Shown here: piece after piece, positions 1 to 7,561 of the stretch
Layout of the letters: every line of letters starts with the position of its first letter
How positions within the stretch are numbered: the stretch's first letter is position 1
Source: a virus
Strand: one strand, 5' to 3'
Length of the DNA stretch: 22,621 nucleotides
IMG/VR virus record: IMGVR_UViG_3300032116_001400
Coordinates: 1 to 22,621 of that record
Notes under the pieces: model-generated
Database searches by the model: none
The model's input: the letters and a program-made list of their open reading frames with translations, nothing else
Told to the model about the DNA's origin: nothing
Made by a program: the position numbers and the translations under genes

Positions 1-362
1 AATACTATGCTAAAAATGTATATAAAGATACATTGAAATTGGATGATAGTCTTGGTTTTGTTTCGGTAATAGATACTATAAAAGAAAATACAATTCATTA
101 TAGAACTTTTAATGCAAAGGTTAGAGAAAAAATTGTTGAACAAAAAATATATTTAAAAGAACCACCAAAAAGACAATTGTATTTTGGATTTGAAGGCACT
201 TTTGATAAAGCAGAAGTATTTAGAGGTGTTGGAACCGGTGTTGTTTATAAAACAAAATCTGATAAATTATATAAAGCAAATATTGGCGTTTTGAATTTAC
301 AAAATGATTTATCACCATATCTGAATGTGGGTATGTATTGGAAAATCAAATTAAAAAAATAA
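1..362 (+). CDS. 3' end of an unidentified beta-rich protein (5' truncated)
   Basis: The reading frame is open from the first bases, so the real start lies upstream; a TTG at 33 is only an internal codon. About 119 residues are visible, ending at the TAA at 360-362, which overlaps the terminase ATG by one base. The C-terminal half alternates aromatic/hydrophobic and polar residues (QLYFGFEGTF, GTGVVYKT, LNVGMYWKIKLKK), which suggests paired beta strands. A charged helical stretch (KVREKIVEQK) comes just before. Proteins with a helix followed by a small beta domain ending in 'WKIKL' remind me of inner-membrane spanin-like lysis proteins of Bacteroidota phages, but no membrane anchor is visible in this fragment. 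No function is assigned. Confidence 0.6.
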   Translation, partial: YYAKNVYKDTLKLDDSLGFVSVIDTIKENTIHYRTFNAKVREKIVEQKIYLKEPPKRQLYFGFEGTFDKAEVFRGVGTGVVYKTKSDKLYKANIGVLNLQNDLSPYLNVGMYWKIKLKK

Positions 363-1972
363 TGGCGGTACAAGGTGCACCAAAAAAAAATTTAAAAGAA
401 CTAATATCGGATGAATATCGTAAATGTGCGGGAGACCCCATTTACTTTATGAAAAAATATTGTATAATTCAACATCCGACTAGAGGAAAAATCCCATTTC
501 ATTTATACCAATTTCAGCAAGAATGCCTAACTGATTTTAAAGAAAATCGTTTTAATATTATTCTTAAAAGTAGGCAGCTTGGATTATCTACACTTTCAGC
601 TGGATTTATTCTTTGGAAAATGTTATTCAATCAGGATTTTAATGCATTGGTTATTGCAACTAAAGTAACGGTAGCAAAAAATCTTGTAGAAAAAGTTAGA
701 GTAATGCATGATTTACTTCCTGTTTGGTTAAGAGATGGTGGTAATTCTTCTGTTGAGGATAACAAACTTTCTCTTAAATTAAAAAACGGTTCGCAAGTAA
801 AAGCAATCGCATCTTCTCCAGATGCAGGACGTTCTGAAGCACTATCACTATTGGTAGTAGATGAGGCGGCATTCATTAGAGATATTGATGAAATTTGGTT
901 ATCAGCACAATCAACTCTATCAACGGGTGGTTCGGCAATCGTATTATCTACACCAAATGGTGTTGGTAATTGGTTTCATAAAATGTGGGTAGAAGGAGAA
1001 AATGGTTCAAATGGATTTAATACCATAAAATTACATTGGACTGTACATCCTGAAAGAAATCAAGAGTGGAGAAACGAACAGACACGTATATTAGGAATTA
1101 AAGGTGCATCGCAAGAGTGTGATTGTGATTTCGTTGGATCCGGTGATACTGTGATTGATCCACAACTATTAATGTGGTATAAGGATACATACGTTATGGA
1201 GCCAGTAGAGAAGAGAGGATTCGATGGCAATCTTTGGATATGGGAACATCCAAATTATAATAGGCAATATATGGTTGTTGCAGACGTAGCGAGAGGTGAT
1301 GGATCCGATTATTCAACGGCGCAAATAATTGATATAGAAGATTGTTCACAAGTTGGAGAATATAGAGGCAAAATTGATACAAAAGATTTTGGAAACTTCC
1401 TAACCGCATTAGCAACGGAATATAACAACGCATTACTTGTAGTAGAAAACTCAAACGTAGGTTGGGCAGCAATACAGCAAGTTATAGATAGGGGGTATCC
1501 TAATTTATTCTATATGAGTAATGATCTTAAATATGTTGATGTTGAAAAACAAATGTCTAACAAATATTATAGAGATGAAAGGCAAATGGTAGCCGGATTT
1601 TCTACCACAACAAAGACACGACCTCTTATCATTTCTGCATTGGACACTTACTTAAATGAAAAGGAAATATTAGTTAGATCATCAAGATTAATAGAAGAAT
1701 TATTTACATTCATATGGAATGGTGGTAGAGCGGAAGCAATGAAAGGGTATAATGATGACCTTACGATGGCATTGGCAATTGGATTGTGGGTAAGAAACAC
1801 CGCGTTAAGATTAAAGCAAGAGGGAATTGACTTAACGAAAGCAATGTTAGGATCTTCACAAATAAAAAAATACGAAGGAGTATATACTCCCGCATCTCAT
1901 TTAAAACAAAATCCATATGAAATGGATATGGGTAAAGGAGAAAAGGAAAATTTACATTGGTTATTGGGATAA
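362..1972 (+). CDS. Terminase large subunit (T4 gp17-type packaging ATPase/nuclease)
   Basis: This is the DNA-packaging motor: an ATPase that pumps DNA through the portal and a nuclease that cuts the concatemer. With Met at 362 it has 536 residues. The ATPase half has a Walker A-like KSRQLGLST (residues 69-77), Walker B LSLLVVDEA (161-169, with D167 and E168) and coupling motif STPNG (196-200). The RNase H-like nuclease half shows VVADVARGDG (D308), LLVVEN (E362) and NDDL (D465/D466), the usual three acidic positions. The frame extends upstream to a TTG at 338, but the ATG at 362 overlaps the previous stop (taATG) and is the better start. No small terminase gene is seen in the window. Confidence 0.95.
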   Translation: MAVQGAPKKNLKELISDEYRKCAGDPIYFMKKYCIIQHPTRGKIPFHLYQFQQECLTDFKENRFNIILKSRQLGLSTLSAGFILWKMLFNQDFNALVIATKVTVAKNLVEKVRVMHDLLPVWLRDGGNSSVEDNKLSLKLKNGSQVKAIASSPDAGRSEALSLLVVDEAAFIRDIDEIWLSAQSTLSTGGSAIVLSTPNGVGNWFHKMWVEGENGSNGFNTIKLHWTVHPERNQEWRNEQTRILGIKGASQECDCDFVGSGDTVIDPQLLMWYKDTYVMEPVEKRGFDGNLWIWEHPNYNRQYMVVADVARGDGSDYSTAQIIDIEDCSQVGEYRGKIDTKDFGNFLTALATEYNNALLVVENSNVGWAAIQQVIDRGYPNLFYMSNDLKYVDVEKQMSNKYYRDERQMVAGFSTTTKTRPLIISALDTYLNEKEILVRSSRLIEELFTFIWNGGRAEAMKGYNDDLTMALAIGLWVRNTALRLKQEGIDLTKAMLGSSQIKKYEGVYTPASHLKQNPYEMDMGKGEKENLHWLLG

Positions 1973-1974
1973 TC

Positions 1975-1986
1975 TTATATTTATAT
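1975..1986 (+). promoter_or_regulatory. TTATATTTATA-type element, candidate late promoter
   Basis: TTATATTTATAT lies in the 30-bp gap between the terminase stop and the ATG at 2003. Nearly the same string recurs in five other intergenic gaps of this window, always upstream of a gene. A promoter role is inferred from this recurrence. Confidence 0.4.
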
Positions 1987-2002
1987 GTTGAAAGTATAAC
2001 AA

Positions 2003-3118
2003 ATGAACGAAGATTTGAATAAATGGTTTAAAGAAAAATGGGTAAACATTGGCAAAAAAGTCGATGGTAAGCACCCACCATGTGGAACTTCGGGAGAAAA
2101 AAGTGGTTATGCTAAATGTGTTCCTGCAGCAAAAGCAGCGGGGATGAGTAAGAAGGAAAAAGAAAGTGCAACTCGTAGAAAGAGAGCGGCACAAAATGAT
2201 GCAGATAGGGGTGGTAAGAATAGTAGTGGACAAGGCAAAACACCTATATATGTTTCTACTAAACCAAAAAATGAAGATTGGAGTCAGAAATATAAAAATA
2301 GTATAGATTGTAATAACCCAAAAGGGTTCTCTCAAAAAGCACATTGTGCTAAAAAAAAGAAAAATGAAATTATGACTATAGAAGAAAAAATGGAATTATT
2401 TTTGGAAAAGAATTGCCCAACTGATCCAGGTAAATGGTCGGCATCTAAAGCGGCAGCAAAATCTAAATTTGATGTATACCCATCAGCTTACGCAAATGGT
2501 TGGGCTGCAAAAAATTATAAATCAAAAGGTGGTGGTTGGAGAACTTGTAAAGAAAGTGTTCAATTAGATGAAGGTTGTTGGGATGGGTATCAACAGGTCG
2601 GAATGAAAGAAAAAAATGGTAAAATGGTTCCTAATTGTGTACCAATAAACGAAAATATAAATGAAATGAAACTTATTAACTTATTACCTGTAAATTTACA
2701 TAAAGAAGATAACCATATGCCAAATCATCCTGAAAGAAGAGATGATGATAGTGAAATAAACTATGGTACAGTTGAACCTGATGAATATGATGTAGAAGAT
2801 GAAGATATGGAAGATTTCATATCCTTTATGCGTACATACTCAAAGGAATTAAACGAAGCAACTTGTCCTTGTTTATTAGAAGCAGAATATCAAGGTAGAG
2901 ATGTTCCATTGGGAAAACCAATGAGAGGAGATGTTAAAAAATTTAAAGTATACGTAAAAAACCCAGCTGGTAATGTGGTTAAGGTAAACTTTGGTGACCC
3001 TAATATGAGGATTAAAAAATCAAATCCTGATAGAAGGAGAAGTTTTAGAGCAAGACACAATTGTGATAATCCTGGCCCAAGAACTAAAGCAAGATACTGG
3101 AGTTGCCGTAAGTGGTAA
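2003..3118 (+). CDS. Cys-motif mosaic protein, conserved phage structural/assembly type, function unknown
   Basis: The 371-residue protein looks assembled from short modules. Residues about 1-70 are basic and contain HPPCGTS and YAKCVPAAKAA followed by SATRRKRAAQ. Residues about 91-116 hold DWSQKYKNSIDCNNP and GFSQKAHCA. Residues about 140-180 hold DPGKWSASKAAAKSKF and YPSAYANGWAAKNYK. Next comes CWDGYQQVGMK with PNCVP. An acidic linker follows, and a basic C-terminal domain contains FKVYVKNPAGNVVKVNFGD, FRARHNCDNPGP and ARYWSCRKW. From memory, several of these modules recur in proteins near head genes of T4-like phages, in different combinations. Paired Cys (and some His) in each module could bind a metal; this is inference. 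The position between terminase and portal suggests a head role. A methionine near the middle (MKLINLLPVN) could be an internal start. Confidence 0.8.
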   Translation: MNEDLNKWFKEKWVNIGKKVDGKHPPCGTSGEKSGYAKCVPAAKAAGMSKKEKESATRRKRAAQNDADRGGKNSSGQGKTPIYVSTKPKNEDWSQKYKNSIDCNNPKGFSQKAHCAKKKKNEIMTIEEKMELFLEKNCPTDPGKWSASKAAAKSKFDVYPSAYANGWAAKNYKSKGGGWRTCKESVQLDEGCWDGYQQVGMKEKNGKMVPNCVPINENINEMKLINLLPVNLHKEDNHMPNHPERRDDDSEINYGTVEPDEYDVEDEDMEDFISFMRTYSKELNEATCPCLLEAEYQGRDVPLGKPMRGDVKKFKVYVKNPAGNVVKVNFGDPNMRIKKSNPDRRRSFRARHNCDNPGPRTKARYWSCRKW

Positions 3119-3167
3119 TTTGGTAAACCCAAAAAAATTTCGTATATTAAAAAAAATTTTACACTAA

Positions 3168-4910
3168 ATGGCAGATAAATCTATATTCGGCAGGTTACAA
3201 AAACTATTTTCAACAAACACTATAATTCGTAAAACTCCAGATGGGGTAAAGGTTGTAGATACGGATGAGTATCAATCTATGACAACCAATCTTGTTGATC
3301 GTTTTATGAAATTAAAGGTTAGTAATTATGCAGGCGGAGTAGAATCCGGATTGGCATATCAACAAGTCCGTATTGATCTTTTTAGAGATTATGATTCAAT
3401 GGATATGGATCCAATCATTAGTGCCGCACTTAATGTATATGCGGATGAGTGTACTGCTAGAAATGAATTTGGAAATGTTTTAAAAATTCATCATGAAGAT
3501 GATAATATAAAACAAATTTTAGAAAACTTATTTTACGATATTCTAAATATAGAACATAATTTGTGGATGTGGAGCCGTAATTTGGTAAAATACGGTGATT
3601 TTTATTTACAATTGGAGATGGCAGAAGGATTGGGTATTGTAAATGTTTTACCATTATCAACGTATGAAATGAGTAGAATTGAAGGATTTGATCCACAAAA
3701 TCCACAAAGAGTTAAATTTGTTTACGCTCCATATCAAAATCCATATAATGCAGTTGGACAAAGTGCAAAAAAAGAATACGAAAATTACGAGATTGCACAC
3801 TTTCGTTTGAATGGTGATGCAAACTTTTTACCATATGGTAAATCAATGATAGAGGGCGGCCGCCGAGTTTGGAAACAATTATCACTTATGGAAGATGCAA
3901 TGCTAATTCATAGAGTGATGCGTGCACCGGAAAAAAGAATATTCAAAGTTGATGTAGGTAATATTCCCCCAAATGAGGTTGATAATTACATGCAGAAAAT
4001 TATAAACAACTCCAAAAAAGTACCATTTGTTGATGAGAGAACAGGCGAATATAACTTAAAGTATAATATTCAAAACCTTATCGAAGATTATTATATGCCA
4101 GTTCGTGGTAATGATAGTGGAACATCAATTGATACCCTAAAGGGGTTGGAATATAATATGATTGATGATATCAACTATTTAAAAGGAAAAATGTTAGCCG
4201 CACTTCAAATTCCAAAAGCATTTATAGGATATGAAGAAGAAACAAATGGTAAAGCTACTTTAGCGGGAATGGATGTTCGTTTTGCAAAAACGATTGAGAG
4301 AATCCAAAGAACTATGATTTCCGAATTGACAAAAATAGCTATAATTCATTTATATGCACAAGGAATAAACGATGAGAGATTGACTAATTTTTCTTTAGAA
4401 TTAACCATTCCTTCAAAAATATATGAGCAAGAAAAAGTTGAATTGTATACTGCAAAAGTACAACTAATAACATCCATGCAACAAACAAAGATGTTCTCTA
4501 AAGAATGGATGTATGAAGCAATTATGGGAATGGCCAAAGATGAACAAGATCAACAAACATTGGCCGTATTGGAAGATACAAAACAACAATTCCGTTTAAC
4601 ATCTATCGAAACGCAAGGTGTAGATCCTGCGAAAGAAACAGGAACAGAAGCACCTACAAACGTTGAAGAAGAAATTGCAAAAATAAAAGCTGAATTGGAA
4701 GAAGATGGTGTTGGTAGACCTAAAGATTCTGTTAGATATGGTAAAGATGACCATCCGGAGGGAAGAGACCCATTAGGAATTAAAACTCTTAAACAAAAGG
4801 AAGGATCGGTAAAATATAAACCAAGAAAAACACCATATTTAGAAATATTCAAAGATATGAATGGAAATAAAAAGAGAATTTTGACAGAGGATATAACAAA
4901 AGAGCAATAA
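3168..4910 (+). CDS. Portal vertex protein (T4 gp20-type)
   Basis: The portal is the dodecameric ring at the unique head vertex: it starts prohead assembly, carries DNA during packaging and later binds the neck. The length, 580 residues, is close to T4 gp20. The recognisable region begins with LAYQQVRIDLFRDYDSMD and continues DPIISAALNVYADE (about residues 63-94), the gp20-type 'all sides of the diagonal' N-terminal motif. Further conserved stretches are YGDFYLQLE, the stem-like region with VMRAPEKRIFKVDVGNIPP, and KMLAALQIPKAFIGYEEE (about residues 344-361). The C-terminal 80 residues are charged and probably flexible. The gap upstream (3119-3167) is A-rich with a weak variant of the recurrent element (cgtatattaa) and no Shine-Dalgarno sequence. 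Confidence 0.93.
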   Translation: MADKSIFGRLQKLFSTNTIIRKTPDGVKVVDTDEYQSMTTNLVDRFMKLKVSNYAGGVESGLAYQQVRIDLFRDYDSMDMDPIISAALNVYADECTARNEFGNVLKIHHEDDNIKQILENLFYDILNIEHNLWMWSRNLVKYGDFYLQLEMAEGLGIVNVLPLSTYEMSRIEGFDPQNPQRVKFVYAPYQNPYNAVGQSAKKEYENYEIAHFRLNGDANFLPYGKSMIEGGRRVWKQLSLMEDAMLIHRVMRAPEKRIFKVDVGNIPPNEVDNYMQKIINNSKKVPFVDERTGEYNLKYNIQNLIEDYYMPVRGNDSGTSIDTLKGLEYNMIDDINYLKGKMLAALQIPKAFIGYEEETNGKATLAGMDVRFAKTIERIQRTMISELTKIAIIHLYAQGINDERLTNFSLELTIPSKIYEQEKVELYTAKVQLITSMQQTKMFSKEWMYEAIMGMAKDEQDQQTLAVLEDTKQQFRLTSIETQGVDPAKETGTEAPTNVEEEIAKIKAELEEDGVGRPKDSVRYGKDDHPEGRDPLGIKTLKQKEGSVKYKPRKTPYLEIFKDMNGNKKRILTEDITKEQ

Positions 4911-4923
4911 ACTAATACAAAAG

Positions 4924-4934
4924 TATATTTATAT
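4924..4934 (+). promoter_or_regulatory. TTATATTTATA-type element, candidate late promoter
   Basis: TATATTTATAT lies in the gap after the portal gene, 20 bp before the ATG at 4955. It matches the element seen at 1975, 13393 and elsewhere. Function is inferred from recurrence only. Confidence 0.4.
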
Positions 4935-4954
4935 CTGATTAATTGTACAAATTG

Positions 4955-5827
4955 ATGAAAAAAATAAAACATTCAAAATTTAAAAATACAGGATTCATTT
5001 TTGAATTGCTTGTAAGGCAGGTTACATCCGAAATACTTTCGTCCAACAAATCAATAGCAGAAATTATTTTAAAAGAATTTTTTAATTCTAAAAAAGAATT
5101 ATCAAAGGAATTGAAGTTATATCAATACCTTATAAATGAAAAGTATAATTCAGAAGCAAAGGCTGAAAAGTTTATTGATACAATATGCGAAGCTAGAAAA
5201 AGATTGGATGAAAAAAAATTAATAAAAGAAAAATATTCTTTAATTAAAAAAATAAAAGAAAACTATAATATAGATGATTTTATAAAATCACCAATATCAA
5301 ACTATAAATCGTTGGCATCAATATATAAGATATTTGAAGTTGTTACAACAAACGAACAATACGATCCAACTGATATAGTAAGTTCTAGATTTACAATTAC
5401 GGAAAATATAATAAACACATCTATTCAAAATAAAGATGCAAAAATAAAAGATGCTGTTTTAGAAGAATATAAAAAACAAGATGAAGATTTAAGAGCGGTT
5501 TCTTATAAACTGCTTGTAGAATCCTTCAATAACAAATATAAAAATTTATCATCTGAACAAAAATTATTATTGAAAGAATATATTAATAATATTAATAACA
5601 CAGGTAAATTAAACGATTTCGTTGCAACCGAAGTTACAAAATTATTAGAATCTTTGAAAGAAGTTGGATCTAAAATTTCCGATAAAGTTACAAAGATAAA
5701 ATTGGCAGAAACAATATCAAATATTAAAAAGATAAAATCTGTTAAAAAAATAAAAGAACAACATCTATCAGCCATGATGATGACATATGAACTATTAACC
5801 GAATTAAAAAATAGTTTAAATAAGTGA
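4955..5827 (+). CDS. Conserved helical prohead-cluster protein, function unknown
   Basis: The protein has 290 residues and is rich in Lys, Ile, Asn and Glu, predicted almost fully helical with no membrane segment. The N-terminal stretch KIKHSKFKNTGFIFELLVRQ looks like a conserved head: from memory, similar 'KHSKxKNTGxxFELLxRQ' sequences occur just after the portal gene in marine T4-like phages, with no known role. The frame opens at a TTG (4943), but the ATG at 4955 gives the conserved start. In T4 the genes after gp20 encode small core proteins (gp67, gp68), so a core role is possible by position; no sequence similarity to them was established. Its stop TGA overlaps the next start (gTGA). 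Confidence 0.75.
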   Translation: MKKIKHSKFKNTGFIFELLVRQVTSEILSSNKSIAEIILKEFFNSKKELSKELKLYQYLINEKYNSEAKAEKFIDTICEARKRLDEKKLIKEKYSLIKKIKENYNIDDFIKSPISNYKSLASIYKIFEVVTTNEQYDPTDIVSSRFTITENIINTSIQNKDAKIKDAVLEEYKKQDEDLRAVSYKLLVESFNNKYKNLSSEQKLLLKEYINNINNTGKLNDFVATEVTKLLESLKEVGSKISDKVTKIKLAETISNIKKIKSVKKIKEQHLSAMMMTYELLTELKNSLNK

Positions 5828-6255
5828 AAAATATAGATATCAATAGTATAAAAGAAATCATAAGACAAATCATCAGAGAAAAGATGATTGATGAAATGAA
5901 TAGTACTGCGAATGCACAGGGGTATAATACACCAAAAGCATTTGGTAAGCCTGGAAATGAAAAAAAGAAAGGAAAAAGATTAGCAGATTTAACCGGATAT
6001 TCGGTTGTTAGTGAAAATCGTTGGCTAGAGTTAAAAAGAGATGAATCAACCGCACAGGCAAAAATAGGTAGAGGAATTTCCAATATCAACAAACAATTAA
6101 AAGAAATGGAAAGGTTTCTTAATTGGTATGGTAAGATTAAAAACGAAAGTGGTGTAGATAACAAATCTTATTGGAAAAGAACAAATAATCATATTTATGC
6201 TATAAAAGAAAGATTATTAAAATTAGACCAAAAAATAAGACAAATATCCGAATAA
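5824..6255 (+). CDS. Small basic helical protein of the prohead cluster
   Basis: The 143-residue protein begins at a GTG that overlaps the upstream stop (GTGA at 5824-5827), an arrangement typical of translational coupling. The N-terminus is an amphipathic helix, INSIKEIIRQIIREKMIDE, with (I)xE sites. The middle is Lys/Gly-rich (GKPGNEKKKGKRLAD), and the rest is a helical hairpin with LKEMERFLNWYGKI and YAIKERLLKLDQKIR. No known fold is recognised. The N-terminus resembles that of the next protein (LKELIKEVIKEE), which suggests a shared targeting or core-binding peptide. Confidence 0.65.
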   Translation: MKNIDINSIKEIIRQIIREKMIDEMNSTANAQGYNTPKAFGKPGNEKKKGKRLADLTGYSVVSENRWLELKRDESTAQAKIGRGISNINKQLKEMERFLNWYGKIKNESGVDNKSYWKRTNNHIYAIKERLLKLDQKIRQISE

Positions 6256-6256
6256 A

Positions 6257-6559
6257 ATGAATATAAATCAATTAAAAGAACTTATTAAGGAAGTCATTAA
6301 AGAGGAGCAAGATTATCAACAATTATTTAAAACTATGTTAGATAAAAGTGGTAAATCTATAGAATCCATGTCCGATGAGGAAAAAAAGAAATTTTTCAAT
6401 GCAGTTGATAAGGCATATAAAGCAAAGCAAGAGGGAAAGTTGAGAGGATATAATGAATTGACTGATAAGCAAAAACAAATTGATGTTGATAAGGATGGTG
6501 AAATTGAAGGATCAGACTTAGCAACATTGAGAGCAAAAAACGAAGAAAAAAAAAAGTAA
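6257..6559 (+). CDS. EF-hand-like prohead-cluster protein; probable upstream part of a frameshifted product
   Basis: The zero-frame product has 100 residues and starts one base after the previous stop. It has an N-terminal helix MNINQLKELIKEVIKEE, then MSDEEKKKFFNAVDKAYKAK, a phrase I recall from other phage virion-cluster proteins. A canonical EF-hand loop follows, DVDKDGEIEGSD (residues 76-87), with D at loop positions 1, 3 and 5, G at 6, I at 8, and acidic residues at 9 and 12. This predicts calcium binding. It ends NEEKKK at a TAA immediately after A AAA AAG. The -1 frame continues into a membrane protein without a good start of its own, so a 237-residue fusion is likely. Confidence 0.75.
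   Translation: MNINQLKELIKEVIKEEQDYQQLFKTMLDKSGKSIESMSDEEKKKFFNAVDKAYKAKQEGKLRGYNELTDKQKQIDVDKDGEIEGSDLATLRAKNEEKKK
6550..6556 (+). other. Candidate -1 ribosomal frameshift site A AAA AAG
   Basis: An A10 run (6546-6555) ends in the heptamer A AAA AAG in the zero frame, the same slippery heptamer used in E. coli dnaX. It is followed directly by the zero-frame TAA (6557-6559). Slipping back one base gives Lys-Lys-Val-Asn-Glu-Asn-Phe and enters the downstream frame, which stays open to 6969. A lost A in a long homopolymer would look the same. Confidence 0.55.
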
Positions 6560-6969
6560 ATGAGAACTTTGCCGTAGGATTATTATCCGTTTTGGGTAGT
6601 ATCATTATTGGTAAAGTTGTTTTTTATTATTTATATGATTTAGTTAGAAGGGGAATGAGTTATTTCTCCGGAAAACCAAATTACAAAGATGCGGTTAAAA
6701 AAGTTTTAGATTCAATGGCAAACAATAAAAGAGTTGCGGATGATATATCTAAAATAATTGACCCAGAAAGAGGAATGGATAATGGAACGACTGATAAAAT
6801 TGTGAAGATGGGGTACGTTCAAAATAGTATTCAAAAAGTTATAGATAAAAATAAAGATGGATTGGATAAGACGGAATTGGAAAATCAATTAAAAATTATA
6901 ATTTCCAAGTCTTGGGATGATTTAGGTGATAAGGCGGTAGATAAAGTAAAAAATGATTTAAAAAAATGA
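6556..6969 (+). CDS. Single-span membrane protein, probably made as the -1 frame extension of the EF-hand gene
   Basis: This is the frame that continues after the slippery site; 137 codons run to the TGA at 6967-6969, which overlaps the protease ATG (ATGA). The hydrophobic segment NFAVGLLSVLGSIIIGKVVF (from about 6565) runs into YYLYDLVRRG, a plausible membrane span with a positive flank. The only conventional start, TTG at 6592, falls inside this span, which argues that translation enters from upstream. The soluble part contains a degenerate, one-residue-short EF-like loop (DKNKDGLDKTEL, 6844-6879) and amphipathic helices. A membrane protein in the head cluster may tether the assembling prohead to the membrane; this is inference. 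Confidence 0.65.
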   Translation, partial: VNENFAVGLLSVLGSIIIGKVVFYYLYDLVRRGMSYFSGKPNYKDAVKKVLDSMANNKRVADDISKIIDPERGMDNGTTDKIVKMGYVQNSIQKVIDKNKDGLDKTELENQLKIIISKSWDDLGDKAVDKVKNDLKK

Positions 6970-7556
6970 ATAAGAATCTTCTGATAGAAACACACCTTTT
7001 TGAAGCAAAGCTTGTAAAAGAAGAGAATGGAACTTATTTAGTTTCTGGTATCTTACAAAGAGCCGGTGCTCCAAATCAAAATAATAGAAGATATCCAAAA
7101 GAAATTCTTGAAAGAGAGTGTAAAAAGTATAATCAACTAATTAAAGAAAGAAGAGCATTGGGTGAATTGGATCATCCAGATTCCCCAGTAATAAATTTAA
7201 AAAACGTATCACACAATATCAGAGAAATTTGGTGGGAGGGTGATGATGTTATGGGAAAAGTTGAAATATTATCAACACCATCCGGCAATATCCTAAAAGA
7301 ACTATTAAAGAATAATATTCGTTTGGGAATTTCATCAAGAGGATTGGGTTCTGTAAAAGAACTTAATGATGGAACTGTTATGGTACAAGAAGATTTTGAA
7401 TTGGTAGGGTGGGATTTTGTTTCAAACCCATCAACACATGGAGCATTTATGGCACCATTACAGGAGAGTAAGCAGTGGGCAAAAATAGCAGAAGAATGTG
7501 GAAAATGGTGTAGAGCACAAGACCTTATGAGAGAAATTATAATTGAATTAAATTAA
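6966..7556 (+). CDS. Prohead core protease (T4 gp21-type serine peptidase)
   Basis: The protease sits inside the prohead and, once activated, cuts scaffold, capsid and other core proteins after Glu in (L/I)xE sites, clearing space for DNA. The 196-residue product has NRRYPKEIL near residues 40-48, then GELDHPDSP (His70), MGKVEIL, and the serine region LGISSRGLGSV (Ser123/Ser124), followed by FELVGWDFVSNPS (Asp150 nearby). These are the conserved His and Ser blocks of the T4-type prohead peptidase family. The N-terminus NLLIETHLFEAK has two (L)xE sites that could be self-cleavage points. Its ATG overlaps the upstream TGA, so production may be coupled to the frameshifted membrane protein. Confidence 0.92.
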   Translation: MNKNLLIETHLFEAKLVKEENGTYLVSGILQRAGAPNQNNRRYPKEILERECKKYNQLIKERRALGELDHPDSPVINLKNVSHNIREIWWEGDDVMGKVEILSTPSGNILKELLKNNIRLGISSRGLGSVKELNDGTVMVQEDFELVGWDFVSNPSTHGAFMAPLQESKQWAKIAEECGKWCRAQDLMREIIIELN

Positions 7557-7561
7557 TATAA

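Noticed and set aside
338-361. TTG start for the terminase giving eight extra residues
   Set aside because: The ATG at 362 overlaps the upstream stop, a typical coupled start here; the extra residues would lie wholly within the previous gene.
1975-1986. T4-type late box TATAAATA on the minus strand at the intergenic sites
   Set aside because: No minus-strand genes exist in the window, so an antisense late promoter is not supported; the element is reported instead as a + strand candidate.
6560-6576. ATG at 6560 right after the slippery site as a start for the membrane protein
   Set aside because: It is in the zero frame and reads only five codons before a TAG, so it cannot start the -1 frame protein.
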